Part shown: positions 33,736 through 42,727 of the stretch, piece by piece | Layout of the letters: the number at the start of each line of letters is the position of its first letter | Numbering within the stretch: the stretch's first letter is position 1 | Position numbers and translations under genes: made by a program | Source: Marinomonas profundi | GTDB taxonomy: Bacteria > Pseudomonadota > Gammaproteobacteria > Pseudomonadales > Marinomonadaceae | Reading direction: 5' to 3' | DNA: 64,000 bases | NCBI RefSeq assembly: GCF_020694005.1 | Contig: NZ_CP073013.1 | Coordinates: forward strand, 1,622,578 to 1,686,577 | The notes under the pieces: model-generated | What the model was told of the DNA's origin: nothing | The model's database searches: none | The model's input: the letters and a program-made list of their open reading frames with translations, nothing else

Positions 33736-35949
33736 TTAAAGCACTTCCAATTTAGCAAACGACAACACCAGCCACTTGGTGCCTTCATCATCGAAGTTAA
33801 CCTGTACGCGTGCCTGTGGGCCTTGGCCTTCGTAGTTGATCACCAAGCCTTCCCCAAACACCGGATGATTGACTCGATCGCCCATATTCACCGTAATTTC
33901 TGGGGCTTTGTAACTGTTCAACAGGCTGCTGTTTTGCAGTTTGTTCTTTTCAAAGTTGTAATCCGGGCGCTGCATCGACACAGGACGGCTCACTTGCGAG
34001 CGAAGACGCACTTCTTCCAAACATTGTGGCGGCAGTTCTTTGATAAAACGTGAGGGGCTGTTAAACGACTCGCTACCAAACAAACGACGGGATTCCGCGT
34101 AGGTGATGTACAGCTTTTCCATCGCACGAGTAATGCCCACGTAACAAAGACGACGCTCTTCTTCGAGTCGACCCGGTTCTTCAAAGGACATCTTGCTGGG
34201 GAAAATGTTTTCTTCCACGCCGGTTAAGAACACCAAGGGGAACTCAAGACCTTTCGCGGAATGCAACGTCATCAGTTGCACCGCATCCTGATACTCATCG
34301 GCTTGCGCATCGCCTGCGTCCAATACGGCTTTATCCAAGAACGCCATTAGCGGTGAGCTAAACTCTTCGTCTTCATCGCTCCAACTGAAGCCGCCCGCTG
34401 CGCCGACCAACTCTTTCAAGTTTTCGATCCGTGCTTCGCCCTTCTCGCCTTTTTCTTTTTCATGAAACGGGATCAAACCCGCCTCTTCAATGATTTGCTC
34501 AAAAATATCGTTTAGGTTCAAATCGGGTTGCTGCACCGTGGTGCTCAAGCCTTCAATCAGATGCAAAAACGCTTTAATCGCATTCGTCGCACGCGCCGTC
34601 ATCAAAGACTGGCGTACCACTTCTTGCGCAGCCTGCCACATGGAACAACCGTGATCGCGGGCAAATTCTCGCAAGGTGCCAATGCTGCGCTCACCAATGC
34701 CGCGCGGCGGCACGTTGATAACACGCTCCATTGCGCCATCGTCATTCGGATCCAACGCCAAACGCGCATAGGCCAAGGCGTTTTTGATCTCAAGACGATC
34801 GTAGAATCTGTGCCCACCATAAATTCGATAAGCAATCTGCTCCCTAACAAGGCATTCCTCGATAACGCGTGACTGAGCGTTCGAACGATACAGAATCGCC
34901 ATGTCCGTCAGCGAGGTACCTTTGTCGCGCCATTGTTTGACGATTCCCATGATAAAACGCGCTTCGTCTTGCTCGTTAAAGCCCGCATAAAGCGAGATGG
35001 GATCGCCTTCTCCGCTGTCGGTCCAAAGCTCTTTGCCTAAACGGTCGTCATTGTGTTTGATCAAGCCATTGGCGGCATTGAGGATATGGCCCGTTGAGCG
35101 ATAGTTTTGCTCCAAACGAACGGTGCCAACGTCTTTAAAATCTTTGGTGAAATTTTGGATGTTTTCAATTTTTGCACCACGCCAACCGTAAATCGACTGA
35201 TCATCGTCGCCCACGGCGGTGATGGTGCCGTGATCGCCCACCATAATACGCAACCAAGCGTATTGGATGGTGTTGGTGTCTTGAAACTCGTCCACCAGCA
35301 CATGACGAAAACGCTCTTGATAATGGCGCAACAAGGCTGGCGTGCTTAACATCAATTCATGAGCGCGTAGCAGCAACTCGCCAAAGTCCAATAATCCGCC
35401 ACGTTCACAGGCTTCTTCATAATGGTAATACAGCTCGCGCATGCCTTTAGAGAAAGGGTCATGGCTGTCGGGCACATGCGCGGCGCGACGGCCTTCGTCT
35501 TTTTGCCCATTAATAAACCAAGACACTTGCTTTGGCGGCCAGCGCGTATCGTCAATATTCAACTCACGCATGATACGTTTGATGAGCCGCAACTGGTCAT
35601 CGCTGTCCATAATCTGGAAGTTTTCTTTTAATCCCGCATCACGCCAATGAGCACGCAACAGTCGATGCGCCAAGCCGTGGAATGTCCCTACCCACATGCC
35701 TTGTGGAGGAACGCCAACCAATTGCTCAATACGTCCCTGCATTTCACGGGCGGCTTTATTGGTGAACGTTACCGCCATTAGACTATAAGGCGATAGCTCG
35801 TAAGCGTGCATCAACCAAGCGATACGATGCACTAAAACACGGGTTTTACCCGACCCTGCTCCAGCCAACACCAGGCTATTCTGCAAGGGCGCGGCGACCG
35901 CTTCCCGTTGCTTGTCATTCAGTGAGTCGAGGATAAAAGAAACGTCCAT
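33736..35949 (-). CDS. uvrD: DNA helicase II UvrD
   Basis: Superfamily 1 3'-5' helicase for nucleotide-excision and mismatch repair. The start at 35949 (MDVSFILDSLNDKQREAV) gives 737 residues, the usual UvrD length; the frame runs 93 codons further up but that part is not helicase. Motifs: Q-motif LNDKQREAV, Walker A AGAGSGKTRVL, DEFQDTN, VGDDDQSIYGWRGA, EQNYRST, and the late LMTLHSAKGLEF and YVGITRAMEKLY. The UvrD-type C-terminal tudor-like end GDRVNHPVFGEG is present, favouring UvrD over Rep. I found no LexA box of the CTG-N10-CAG type upstream. Confidence 0.95.
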   Translation of the reverse strand: MDVSFILDSLNDKQREAVAAPLQNSLVLAGAGSGKTRVLVHRIAWLMHAYELSPYSLMAVTFTNKAAREMQGRIEQLVGVPPQGMWVGTFHGLAHRLLRAHWRDAGLKENFQIMDSDDQLRLIKRIMRELNIDDTRWPPKQVSWFINGQKDEGRRAAHVPDSHDPFSKGMRELYYHYEEACERGGLLDFGELLLRAHELMLSTPALLRHYQERFRHVLVDEFQDTNTIQYAWLRIMVGDHGTITAVGDDDQSIYGWRGAKIENIQNFTKDFKDVGTVRLEQNYRSTGHILNAANGLIKHNDDRLGKELWTDSGEGDPISLYAGFNEQDEARFIMGIVKQWRDKGTSLTDMAILYRSNAQSRVIEECLVREQIAYRIYGGHRFYDRLEIKNALAYARLALDPNDDGAMERVINVPPRGIGERSIGTLREFARDHGCSMWQAAQEVVRQSLMTARATNAIKAFLHLIEGLSTTVQQPDLNLNDIFEQIIEEAGLIPFHEKEKGEKGEARIENLKELVGAAGGFSWSDEDEEFSSPLMAFLDKAVLDAGDAQADEYQDAVQLMTLHSAKGLEFPLVFLTGVEENIFPSKMSFEEPGRLEEERRLCYVGITRAMEKLYITYAESRRLFGSESFNSPSRFIKELPPQCLEEVRLRSQVSRPVSMQRPDYNFEKNKLQNSSLLNSYKAPEITVNMGDRVNHPVFGEGLVINYEGQGPQARVQVNFDDEGTKWLVLSFAKLEVL

Positions 35950-36135
35950 TGCATTCCGCCATGATTGATTAATATATTTGTCATAAAAAACGCGTAAAAA
36001 TAGATTGATTTTCGAACGATTTGCGTTTTTTATTAACGTGAAAATGAGTTGTCTGTCTATTTTGACTTTTTTCAACTGTCGATGACAGGGGTCTACACAC
36101 TTCAATGTCATCGAACGTCCAAAAAGGGTATAGCG

Positions 36136-36330
36136 ATGAGCAATTTTGCAGAAACACTGACTGAAGTAAAAACCGACATCATGCATGCTTCCATTAGTTT
36201 GGATAATGAAGCAAAAGAACGAAATCAAAAGGAAGATGCGGCCCGTATGTTAAAAGCCCGACGAGCAATTGAACAGCATTTAGAACAAAAACGTTTAAAC
36301 CATGACATCTCAAACGGTTGGGACGACTGA
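36136..36330 (+). CDS. small conserved protein, PA3496-like
   Basis: 64 residues, no signal peptide or membrane segment, strongly charged: after SNFAETLTEVKTDIM it has a helical segment ending MLKARRAIEQHLEQKRLNHDI. The RRAIE-x-x-x-E-x-K-x-L pattern recalls the small PA3496-family proteins of Pseudomonas, annotated as envelope-integrity related, but I am not certain. Start ATG at 36136 with AAAGGG about nine bases upstream. Divergent from uvrD and followed by a terminator, so it is its own transcription unit. Confidence 0.6.
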   Translation: MSNFAETLTEVKTDIMHASISLDNEAKERNQKEDAARMLKARRAIEQHLEQKRLNHDISNGWDD

Positions 36331-36361
36331 CCGCTTGACGGAATAATGCCATGCAACAACC

Positions 36362-36389
36362 TTTGGCCTAATATTCTGATTAGGCCAAA
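36362..36389 (+). terminator. stem-loop after the small protein gene
   Basis: Perfect eleven-base-pair stem TTTGGCCTAAT / ATTAGGCCAAA with a six-base loop, followed by ATGATTTTT. A good rho-independent terminator. Confidence 0.8.
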
Positions 36390-36660
36390 ATGATTTTTGC
36401 GTGACTATTTTTTGGCCATTCTTCAATCTGGTCATCGTTCTTTTGTGGCTCTTTTATAGTCTGGTTATTTAATCCCGTCATCGCTTTATCTTGCTTAAAT
36501 AACCGCTCAATCGTGCCAAAGAGCGACATTTATCACGCCTTATCCACTTCGTTTTCCTTCAACTTATAGCGGTTACTCACGTCTTGGAGTACCATAGCGG
36601 CTGATTTTTATATCTTCTAATCCATAATAAAAAAGACAATCACTCTCTTGGGGAGTTACC
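36390..36660. promoter_or_regulatory. gene-free region upstream of the aminotransferase gene
   Basis: With the preceding terminator this is a 330-base stretch without a gene. It should hold the aminotransferase promoter. TATAGCGG occurs at 36565-36572 and ATAGCGG again at 36595-36601, about thirty bases apart, a possible operator pair, but I cannot name a regulator. GGGGAG lies seven bases before the ATG. Confidence 0.35.
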
Positions 36661-37857
36661 ATGTTTGAACATATCCAAGCTGCACCAGCAGACCCAATTC
36701 TTGGCCTGAATGACGCTTACAGAAATGATCCTAATCCGAATAAAATCAACCTAGGCGTTGGTGTTTATAAAGACGAACAGGGCAATACACCTATTTTAAA
36801 AGCCGTTAAACAAGCAGAAGAGCGTTTGTTGGCCCAAGAAACAACCAAAAACTACCTGAGCATCGAAGGCGCGCCCGCTTATCGATCCGCCGTGCAATCC
36901 CTTCTATTTGGTAAAGACCACACCATTATTACCAAGCAGCTGGCCCAAACAGCCCACACTCCTGGCGGCACCGGCGCATTACGCGTAGCAGCAGAATTCA
37001 TTAGAAAGCATTTACCAGAAGCCACGATTTGGGTCAGTAACCCAACTTGGGCAAATCACCAATCTGTTTTTCAATCCGTAGGTTTGGAAGTCGGCAGTTA
37101 CGCTTACTACAATGCCGACAATAAATCGTTGGATTTTGAAGCCATGCTGGCCAGTTTGTCGCAAGTGCCAGAAGGCGATGTGGTGTTATTTCACGGCTGT
37201 TGCCACAATCCAACCGGCATCGACCCAACACCCGAGCAGTGGTATCAATTAGCCAAGCTATGCAGCAAACAAGGCTTTTTGCCATTGTTTGACTTTGCCT
37301 ATCAAGGCTTTGGTCAGAGCTTGCAAGATGACGCAAAAGGCTTACGGAAATTCTTAGAATACGTTCCAGAAATGCTGATCGCCAGTTCATTTTCCAAGAA
37401 CTTTGGCCTTTATAACGAACGTGTTGGCGCCTTGACTATTGTCTGTGAAACCACCGAACAAGCGGAAACCGTGTTCACACAAATCAAACGCTGTATCCGT
37501 ACCAATTATTCAAACCCACCTTCCCATGGCTCTGCCGTGGTGGCTGAAATTCTCAATGACCCAGAGCTCTATGCCCTGTGGGAAAGCGAATTAAAAGCCA
37601 TGCGTACGCGTATTCATGAAATGCGCAGCCTATTTGTGAACACACTACGCGCCAAAGGCGTCAGCCAAGACTTTTCGTTTATCTCTAATCAGCAAGGCAT
37701 GTTCTCTTTTTCAGGTCTAACACCAGATCAAGTGGCACAGTTGCGCAAAGAGTACGGCATCTACATTGTTGGCTCAGGACGCATCAGCGTCGCGGGCATG
37801 ACCCATGACAACATGGGCCCACTTTGTGATGCTATCGCCGCTATTTTAAAGGGCTAA
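36661..37857 (+). CDS. aromatic amino acid / aspartate aminotransferase
   Basis: Class I PLP aminotransferase of the AspC/TyrB group, 398 residues. It exchanges the amino group between glutamate and oxaloacetate or aromatic keto acids. The start ([20 protein letters not shown]) and [13 protein letters not shown] are typical. The PLP lysine is in [15 protein letters not shown], with [13 protein letters not shown] and the Arg in [13 protein letters not shown]; the late SGRISVAG arginine binds the alpha-carboxylate. The TyrB versus AspC choice cannot be made by eye. Monocistronic, with its own terminator. Confidence 0.9.
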   Translation: MFEHIQAAPADPILGLNDAYRNDPNPNKINLGVGVYKDEQGNTPILKAVKQAEERLLAQETTKNYLSIEGAPAYRSAVQSLLFGKDHTIITKQLAQTAHTPGGTGALRVAAEFIRKHLPEATIWVSNPTWANHQSVFQSVGLEVGSYAYYNADNKSLDFEAMLASLSQVPEGDVVLFHGCCHNPTGIDPTPEQWYQLAKLCSKQGFLPLFDFAYQGFGQSLQDDAKGLRKFLEYVPEMLIASSFSKNFGLYNERVGALTIVCETTEQAETVFTQIKRCIRTNYSNPPSHGSAVVAEILNDPELYALWESELKAMRTRIHEMRSLFVNTLRAKGVSQDFSFISNQQGMFSFSGLTPDQVAQLRKEYGIYIVGSGRISVAGMTHDNMGPLCDAIAAILKG

Positions 37858-37890
37858 GCTCACATTTAGTTGCCACAACGTAATGCAATA

Positions 37891-37925
37891 AAAACGGCTT
37901 TAACGAAGGTTAACGCCGTTTTTTT
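37891..37925 (+). terminator. rho-independent terminator after the aminotransferase gene
   Basis: Fourteen-base arms AAAACGGCTTTAAC / GTTAACGCCGTTTT with one mismatch, GAAG loop and a run of seven T at the end. Confidence 0.9.
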
Positions 37926-38032
37926 AACGCTTATTTATTCTTTTCCCCCACTATTGTTTTATGTTTGTTGTTTTATCGCTCAAGAGACTGTTACCTTATG
38001 GGCTCGCTTTTTTATCTCAATAGGAGCCGTCA

Positions 38033-38659
38033 ATGGCCGCCACACTGATTTATTGCTACGACCCAATGTGCAGCTGGTGTTGGGGATTTCGTCCTACTTG
38101 GATCAAGCTACAAAAAGCCTTACAAGACTTGATCGATGCGGACCAATTAACCATTCAGCCCATGCTGGGCGGTCTTGCTATCGATTCCGATGTAGCCATG
38201 CCAGATGACATGAAGCACAAACTGGAAGGCACTTGGCAGAATATTCAAAGCTCGCTAGGCACAGAGTTTAATTTCGACTTCTGGAAAACGGCCGCACCAC
38301 GGCGCTCAACCTATCCTGCGTGCAGAGCCTGTTATGTTGCCAGAGACACAGGACTGGAAGAAGAGATGTATCACGCGATCCAAGAGGCGTATTACCTACA
38401 CGCCAAAAATCCGTCGGATCTCGATACGCTCATGGAGTGCGCCGAACACATCGGCATGAACCCAGAAGGTTTTCAAAAAACCATGCAGCACGTTAAAAAC
38501 GAGCAGCTATTGGAAGAAGAAATAGAGCAGGCTCGACACCTAGGATTGAACTCCTTTCCCTCTTTAGCCTTGTTAATAGGCAATACACTCACGCCCATTC
38601 CGCTCGACTACCAAGACCATTCCAGCATGTTAAATGCCATAAAAAAGGCGCTGTCTTAG
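38033..38659 (+). CDS. DsbA-family thioredoxin-fold protein
   Basis: 208 residues without a signal peptide, so probably cytoplasmic. The redox motif is CSWC at residues 12-15 (YDPMCSWCWGF), characteristic of the COG3531/FrnE-like branch of the DsbA family. A helical insert with a YPACRACY pair of cysteines (about residues 98-101) and a C-terminal NSFPSLALLIG segment containing the cis-Pro follow. Likely a disulfide isomerase or glutathione-linked reductase; the substrate is unknown. Confidence 0.8.
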   Translation: MAATLIYCYDPMCSWCWGFRPTWIKLQKALQDLIDADQLTIQPMLGGLAIDSDVAMPDDMKHKLEGTWQNIQSSLGTEFNFDFWKTAAPRRSTYPACRACYVARDTGLEEEMYHAIQEAYYLHAKNPSDLDTLMECAEHIGMNPEGFQKTMQHVKNEQLLEEEIEQARHLGLNSFPSLALLIGNTLTPIPLDYQDHSSMLNAIKKALS

Positions 38660-38665
38660 CGCCTT
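38645..38665 (+). terminator. terminator overlapping the DsbA-family stop codon
   Basis: Eight-base-pair stem AAGGCGCT / AGCGCCTT with a five-base loop that includes the stop codon region; the A-run before it could serve the minus strand as well. Confidence 0.6.
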
Positions 38666-38721
38666 CTCATTGATTGTCTATTCCCTGCCACTCATTCCTG
38701 CCACTATCCAAATTCCTACCA

Positions 38722-40308
38722 TTAGCCAAAATCGTGATTGATGAGATCCAACATTGGGTTGTAAAGCGGCTCCGTTGTGGCGTTACGAGACTTTTTCGTT
38801 TCTTTATCAGGCGCTCCAACGTTGTTGACTTCTAAAACATCAAACATCTGTAAATCGCTTTCTATGGCGTCGACAATTTCTTCTGCTTGCTCGTTCTCTT
38901 TTGCTGGATCAAGAGCCTCTATTGCCTCTTCAATTTTTGCTTCGACAGGCTCGATAACCGGTTCAATTTGATCCACCACTAAATGCTCAGCTAAAGCGTT
39001 TGCCAGTGGTTCCACATCGTCCAAGGTCACATTCACCGCTAACCAATGATTGGCGTCGGCCTCATGACTCACCAAGGCGCCGGGCACAATCGCATGGCGG
39101 AAACTGGCTAGCAATGCAGTCATGCTCGCTACTTCTAATGGTTTCGATAAACGCATCCAAAGTGACATGCCACCCTTGCTGGCGGCAAAGCTGACTTGAT
39201 CACCAAGTCGTGCTTCCAAATGCGCTTTAATACGTTCCGAATTCGCCCAGATCTCTCGGGCACGTTTCATTAATGAGCGCTTACTGGTTGGCTGTAAGGC
39301 ATCGCTCAGCGCCATTTGTTGCGCATCGCTTAACGCCATGTCAGCACCTAAAAACGCCCCTTCTAATAAGGCTTGATGCTTACCCGGCAAACACCAGCTT
39401 GCGGAACGGTCTACGCCTTTTGATTCCACGCCACCGATGTACACAATATGATCCGACGAATCCAGCGACTTGTAGGTCATCATAGCGCCAGCACGATACG
39501 CTAAATGTGAGCACAGATCCCATTCGATCACTGGCAGCTTGGCTTCTTCTATAATCGCCAACCAGCGACGCAAGCTTAAATTACTCACCAACTGGCCTGC
39601 GGGAAAAGAAAATTGCCCCGGTAAAACAATCAGACGAATGGGTTTGTCACGCAAACAACGAATCGCTAAATCTAAATCAACACCGCGTTCGCCCGCGGTT
39701 AACGCGATAACTTGCCGCCCTAAGCTTTGCAATGTGGTGGTGATCCTAGGATCGCAAGGCGTGAGCACTAATACGCTATCGCCCCGTTGAGTCAGGGTTT
39801 GCACGGTCTGGGTGAACATGGCTAACGGCGAATACCCAAGCCAAAGCTGTGAAGCATGCGCCTTGATACCCAGCCCTTTCAAATAGTCACTCACGGCTTC
39901 GCGCACCGCCAAATGACCTTTGCCCAATACCGGCAGGTGAATGTCTTCCTGTCGTACTGCCGCACTTAAAAAGGTGTCACTTTGATCGACCAAGGCCGCG
40001 CGGTGAGCAAGGCATGACCAAGCCGGTTTCGTGCCGTCATTGGCTAATTCACGCAACTCATCACCTGCCAATAACAAGGCGGCTTTGGTCTCACTGCGGT
40101 GACAAACAAAGTAGCCCGATTTAGGGCGAGACTCGATCCAACCGTCTTCACTCAGCAATTCATACCCGTGAATAACGGTGTTTAAACTCAGACCCAATTG
40201 TTTTGATAAGACTCGTAAAGACGGCATTTTATCACCGGGCACGATGGCCTCTTGTGACATTTGATCCAAGAACCAATCCACCACACCCTTGTATAAAAAA
40301 TCCGCCAC
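38722..40308 (-). CDS. MocR-type regulator (GntR helix-turn-helix plus aminotransferase domain) with acidic tail
   Basis: 528 residues. A winged helix-turn-helix of the GntR type (DKMPSLRVLSKQLGLSLNTVIHGYELLSEDGWI) covers about 1-75. A class I aminotransferase-like domain follows to about 450, with IEWDLCSHLAY and IVYIGGVESKG, whose Lys would hold PLP. The last 75 residues are a Glu-rich, repetitive extension (EPVIEPVEAKIEEAIEALDP...) ending in a basic-polar stretch, not usual for the family. It is divergent from csdA with 156 bases between them. Target genes are unknown; YdcR is the nearest E. coli type. Confidence 0.83.
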   Translation of the reverse strand: MADFLYKGVVDWFLDQMSQEAIVPGDKMPSLRVLSKQLGLSLNTVIHGYELLSEDGWIESRPKSGYFVCHRSETKAALLLAGDELRELANDGTKPAWSCLAHRAALVDQSDTFLSAAVRQEDIHLPVLGKGHLAVREAVSDYLKGLGIKAHASQLWLGYSPLAMFTQTVQTLTQRGDSVLVLTPCDPRITTTLQSLGRQVIALTAGERGVDLDLAIRCLRDKPIRLIVLPGQFSFPAGQLVSNLSLRRWLAIIEEAKLPVIEWDLCSHLAYRAGAMMTYKSLDSSDHIVYIGGVESKGVDRSASWCLPGKHQALLEGAFLGADMALSDAQQMALSDALQPTSKRSLMKRAREIWANSERIKAHLEARLGDQVSFAASKGGMSLWMRLSKPLEVASMTALLASFRHAIVPGALVSHEADANHWLAVNVTLDDVEPLANALAEHLVVDQIEPVIEPVEAKIEEAIEALDPAKENEQAEEIVDAIESDLQMFDVLEVNNVGAPDKETKKSRNATTEPLYNPMLDLINHDFG

Positions 40309-40464
40309 GGCTTTGTACCTTTTTTAGTTTATTATCTAGTATCTGTTATCAGATCATTATAGTTGTCTTAAGAAAACGCAAGTAAAACACCAATAATTGC
40401 CGATTTTAATGGCAGTTAAGGTACAATTTCTTCTATCTTGCGCTGATTTCAACATAGAGTATTC

Positions 40465-41682
40465 ATGGCTTTTGACCCTTTATTACTTCGTCCCCTTTTT
40501 CCTATTTTGGCGCAATCTGCCTACGGCCATCCATTAACCTATTTGGATAATGCCGCGACGACACAAAAGCCTCTGCCAGTATTGGATGCCATTCAAGATT
40601 ATTACCGCAATATCAATGCTAATGTCCATCGCGGCGCGCATTTTCTGAGTGATCGCGCCACCAACCGTTTTGAGCAAGCCCGAGACACGGTCGCAAGCTT
40701 TATCAATGCGCCCGAACAAAGCCATGTTATTTGGACAAAAGGCACCACAGAATCCATCAACACCCTTGCTTACGGCCTAGAACACCTGCTGGAAAAAGGC
40801 GATGAAATCCTTATCACCAGTTTAGAGCATCACGCTAATTTGGTGCCTTGGCAACAGCTGGCGTTTCGCACTGGCGCGCGCCTACGCATTTTGCCGTTAA
40901 CCTCCAATGGTGAATGGGAACCAGAATTCCGCCACTACTTCACCGATCGCACACGTATTTTTGCCGCTACTCACATTTCCAATGCCATCGGCGTCAGTAC
41001 ACCACTGCAAATCATGCTCGACCACGCCAAGCAACAAGGCGCGTTTACCTTGGTCGATGGCGCGCAAGCCGTGGCGCACTATCCTGTTGATGTACAAGCG
41101 TTAGACTGTGACTTCTATGTGTTTTCCGGCCATAAAATGTATGGGCCAACAGGTGTTGGCGTTTTGTATGGCAAAAGTCATGCATTGGAGGTTTTACTAC
41201 CTTACCAAACCGGCGGTGAAATGGTGCGCCATGTGTCCTATCAAGCCACCGAATTCAATATCCTACCTTATCGTTTGGAAGCGGGAACGCCACATATCGA
41301 AGGCGTTATTGGCCTAGCGGCGGCTTGTGACTTTCTCTGCTCTCAGGATCGTCTGGCCTTATTAGCGTGGGAACAATCCCTCGCTTCACATGTTTACAGC
41401 AGACTGCATAAAGCCGGCGGTATCGACATCTATTCGCCCGAAAAAAACACCACTTTGGTTTCCCTAAGTGTGCCCCATATGCACCTCTTGGATTTAAACG
41501 CTTACCTAGATAGCCAAGGTGTGGCGGTTCGAGCCGGTAGCCACTGTGCCCATCCGCTAATGGCCCAGCTTGGCGTCGCGGGAACCTTGCGCGCGTCTTT
41601 CGCCTGTTACAACACCATGGCAGAAGCCAACCGCTTCTGTGATGTGCTACTCGACGCCATAGACTTACTAAACGATGAGTAA
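40465..41682 (+). CDS. csdA: cysteine desulfurase (CsdA/SufS group)
   Basis: PLP enzyme, 405 residues, that removes sulfur from cysteine as an enzyme-bound persulfide. Landmarks: YLDNAATTQKP near the start, DGAQAVAHYPVDVQ, PLP lysine in FSGHKMYGPTGVG and catalytic cysteine in RAGSHCAHPLM (group II desulfurase). It is followed seven bases later by its SufE-like partner. I prefer CsdA to SufS because no sufBCD genes are present and tcdA, the CsdA pathway enzyme, lies nearby; the choice is inferred. Confidence 0.85.
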   Translation: MAFDPLLLRPLFPILAQSAYGHPLTYLDNAATTQKPLPVLDAIQDYYRNINANVHRGAHFLSDRATNRFEQARDTVASFINAPEQSHVIWTKGTTESINTLAYGLEHLLEKGDEILITSLEHHANLVPWQQLAFRTGARLRILPLTSNGEWEPEFRHYFTDRTRIFAATHISNAIGVSTPLQIMLDHAKQQGAFTLVDGAQAVAHYPVDVQALDCDFYVFSGHKMYGPTGVGVLYGKSHALEVLLPYQTGGEMVRHVSYQATEFNILPYRLEAGTPHIEGVIGLAAACDFLCSQDRLALLAWEQSLASHVYSRLHKAGGIDIYSPEKNTTLVSLSVPHMHLLDLNAYLDSQGVAVRAGSHCAHPLMAQLGVAGTLRASFACYNTMAEANRFCDVLLDAIDLLNDE

Positions 41683-41688
41683 CCAGTG

Positions 41689-42102
41689 ATGACAGATTCT
41701 TTAGGACAACAAAAGCCAGCAAACATAAAAGCCCAGCTACAAGCTTGCCGCAGCAAAGAAGAAACCTTCAAGACATTGGTAACATTAAGCAAAACCTTGC
41801 CAAGACTGTCTGCAGAAGAAAAAACCGAAGACAATAAAATAAAAGGCTGCGAAAGCGCCGTTTGGCTGATAGACCAAGAAATAGATGGGCTTCGTCACTT
41901 CAAAGCCGACAGCGATGCCAAACTCATGCGTGGCGTGTTGGTCGCTATATTGAGCTTGGTAGAAGGGAAAACGTTGGCGGAGATCCAACAAATGGATTTG
42001 AAAAAGGAACTGGCCGAACTCAACTTATCAAGTTACCTCACCAGCTCTAGAACCAATGGCGTGTTGGCAATTTTGGCAAAGATACAAGTTCCTAAACAAT
42101 AA
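41689..42102 (+). CDS. csdE: SufE/CsdE-family sulfur acceptor protein
   Basis: 137 residues. Receives the persulfide from the desulfurase and passes it on. The sulfur-carrying Cys54 is in the family motif NKIKGCESAVWL; RGVLVAILSLVEGKT is the conserved middle segment. ATG at 41689 is chosen over a GTG just before it. It follows csdA directly. It converges on the minus-strand lysE gene, and the two overlap by 11 bases at their ends. Confidence 0.9.
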   Translation: MTDSLGQQKPANIKAQLQACRSKEETFKTLVTLSKTLPRLSAEEKTEDNKIKGCESAVWLIDQEIDGLRHFKADSDAKLMRGVLVAILSLVEGKTLAEIQQMDLKKELAELNLSSYLTSSRTNGVLAILAKIQVPKQ

Positions 42103-42688
42103 AACCGGCGATGCCCAAACTGATAAACAACAATCCTGTAATGCGATTAATCAGCACGAGATGGTGTTTTAATAAGTGCGACACCTTATCTATAGCGGAA
42201 GAGATAAGCACATGGATGATCAAGGTGATCACCACTAACTCCGCCGTGAGCAAAATAGCGTAGGTCGCAAAATGCTCGTTAGACGGCACAAACAGCGGAA
42301 ATAAAGCGCCAAAAAACACCAGCGTTTTTGGGTTCAATAACGAGATCAACACACCGTTTTTAAAACTGTACCCTTGCGCGGCGATGGTCATCTCACTGTT
42401 GGCGTAATACAAGGCTTTGCAGCCCAAATAAGCGATATAGCCACTGCATAACCACGTCATGATTTGAAACGCTTGTTCACTAGAATGAATCACGGCCAAC
42501 AACCAAGTATTCGCCAATACAGAAGCTAAGGTTAACCCTGTGGCGATACCAAAAATCACCGGCAAGGTGCCGCGCAAATTCTGATTAATACTATTACTGA
42601 CGACAGCCAATCCACCAGGCCCTGGCGACAATGCCGACGCCAGACAAATGGCCAAAAACGCTAGTTGATTTTCCATCACGCTACTCAC
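42092..42688 (-). CDS. LysE/RhtB-family amino acid exporter
   Basis: 198-residue inner-membrane exporter with about six hydrophobic segments. The N-terminal LAICLASALSPGPGGLAVVSNSINQ has the family motif SPGPG in the first helix, and FKNGVLISLLNPKTLVFFGALFPLF is the second signature. Substrates in the family are lysine, threonine, homoserine and similar. It is followed upstream by an AraC regulator on the same strand, a frequent LysE-regulator pair. Confidence 0.9.
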   Translation of the reverse strand: MSSVMENQLAFLAICLASALSPGPGGLAVVSNSINQNLRGTLPVIFGIATGLTLASVLANTWLLAVIHSSEQAFQIMTWLCSGYIAYLGCKALYYANSEMTIAAQGYSFKNGVLISLLNPKTLVFFGALFPLFVPSNEHFATYAILLTAELVVITLIIHVLISSAIDKVSHLLKHHLVLINRITGLLFISLGIAGFIV

Positions 42689-42727
42689 TCGCTATTGAGG
42701 TCACCACTCTAATCGGCCAATTCGCTT

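Noticed and set aside
36050..36090. LexA-like site upstream of uvrD (CTGTCGATGACAG)
   Set aside because: It is an inverted repeat, but with a three-base centre rather than the CTG-N10-CAG spacing of LexA boxes.
35950..36228. 93-residue N-terminal extension of UvrD
   Set aside because: The upstream frame has no helicase-like sequence, overlaps the divergent small gene, and UvrD at 35949 already has the normal length and start.
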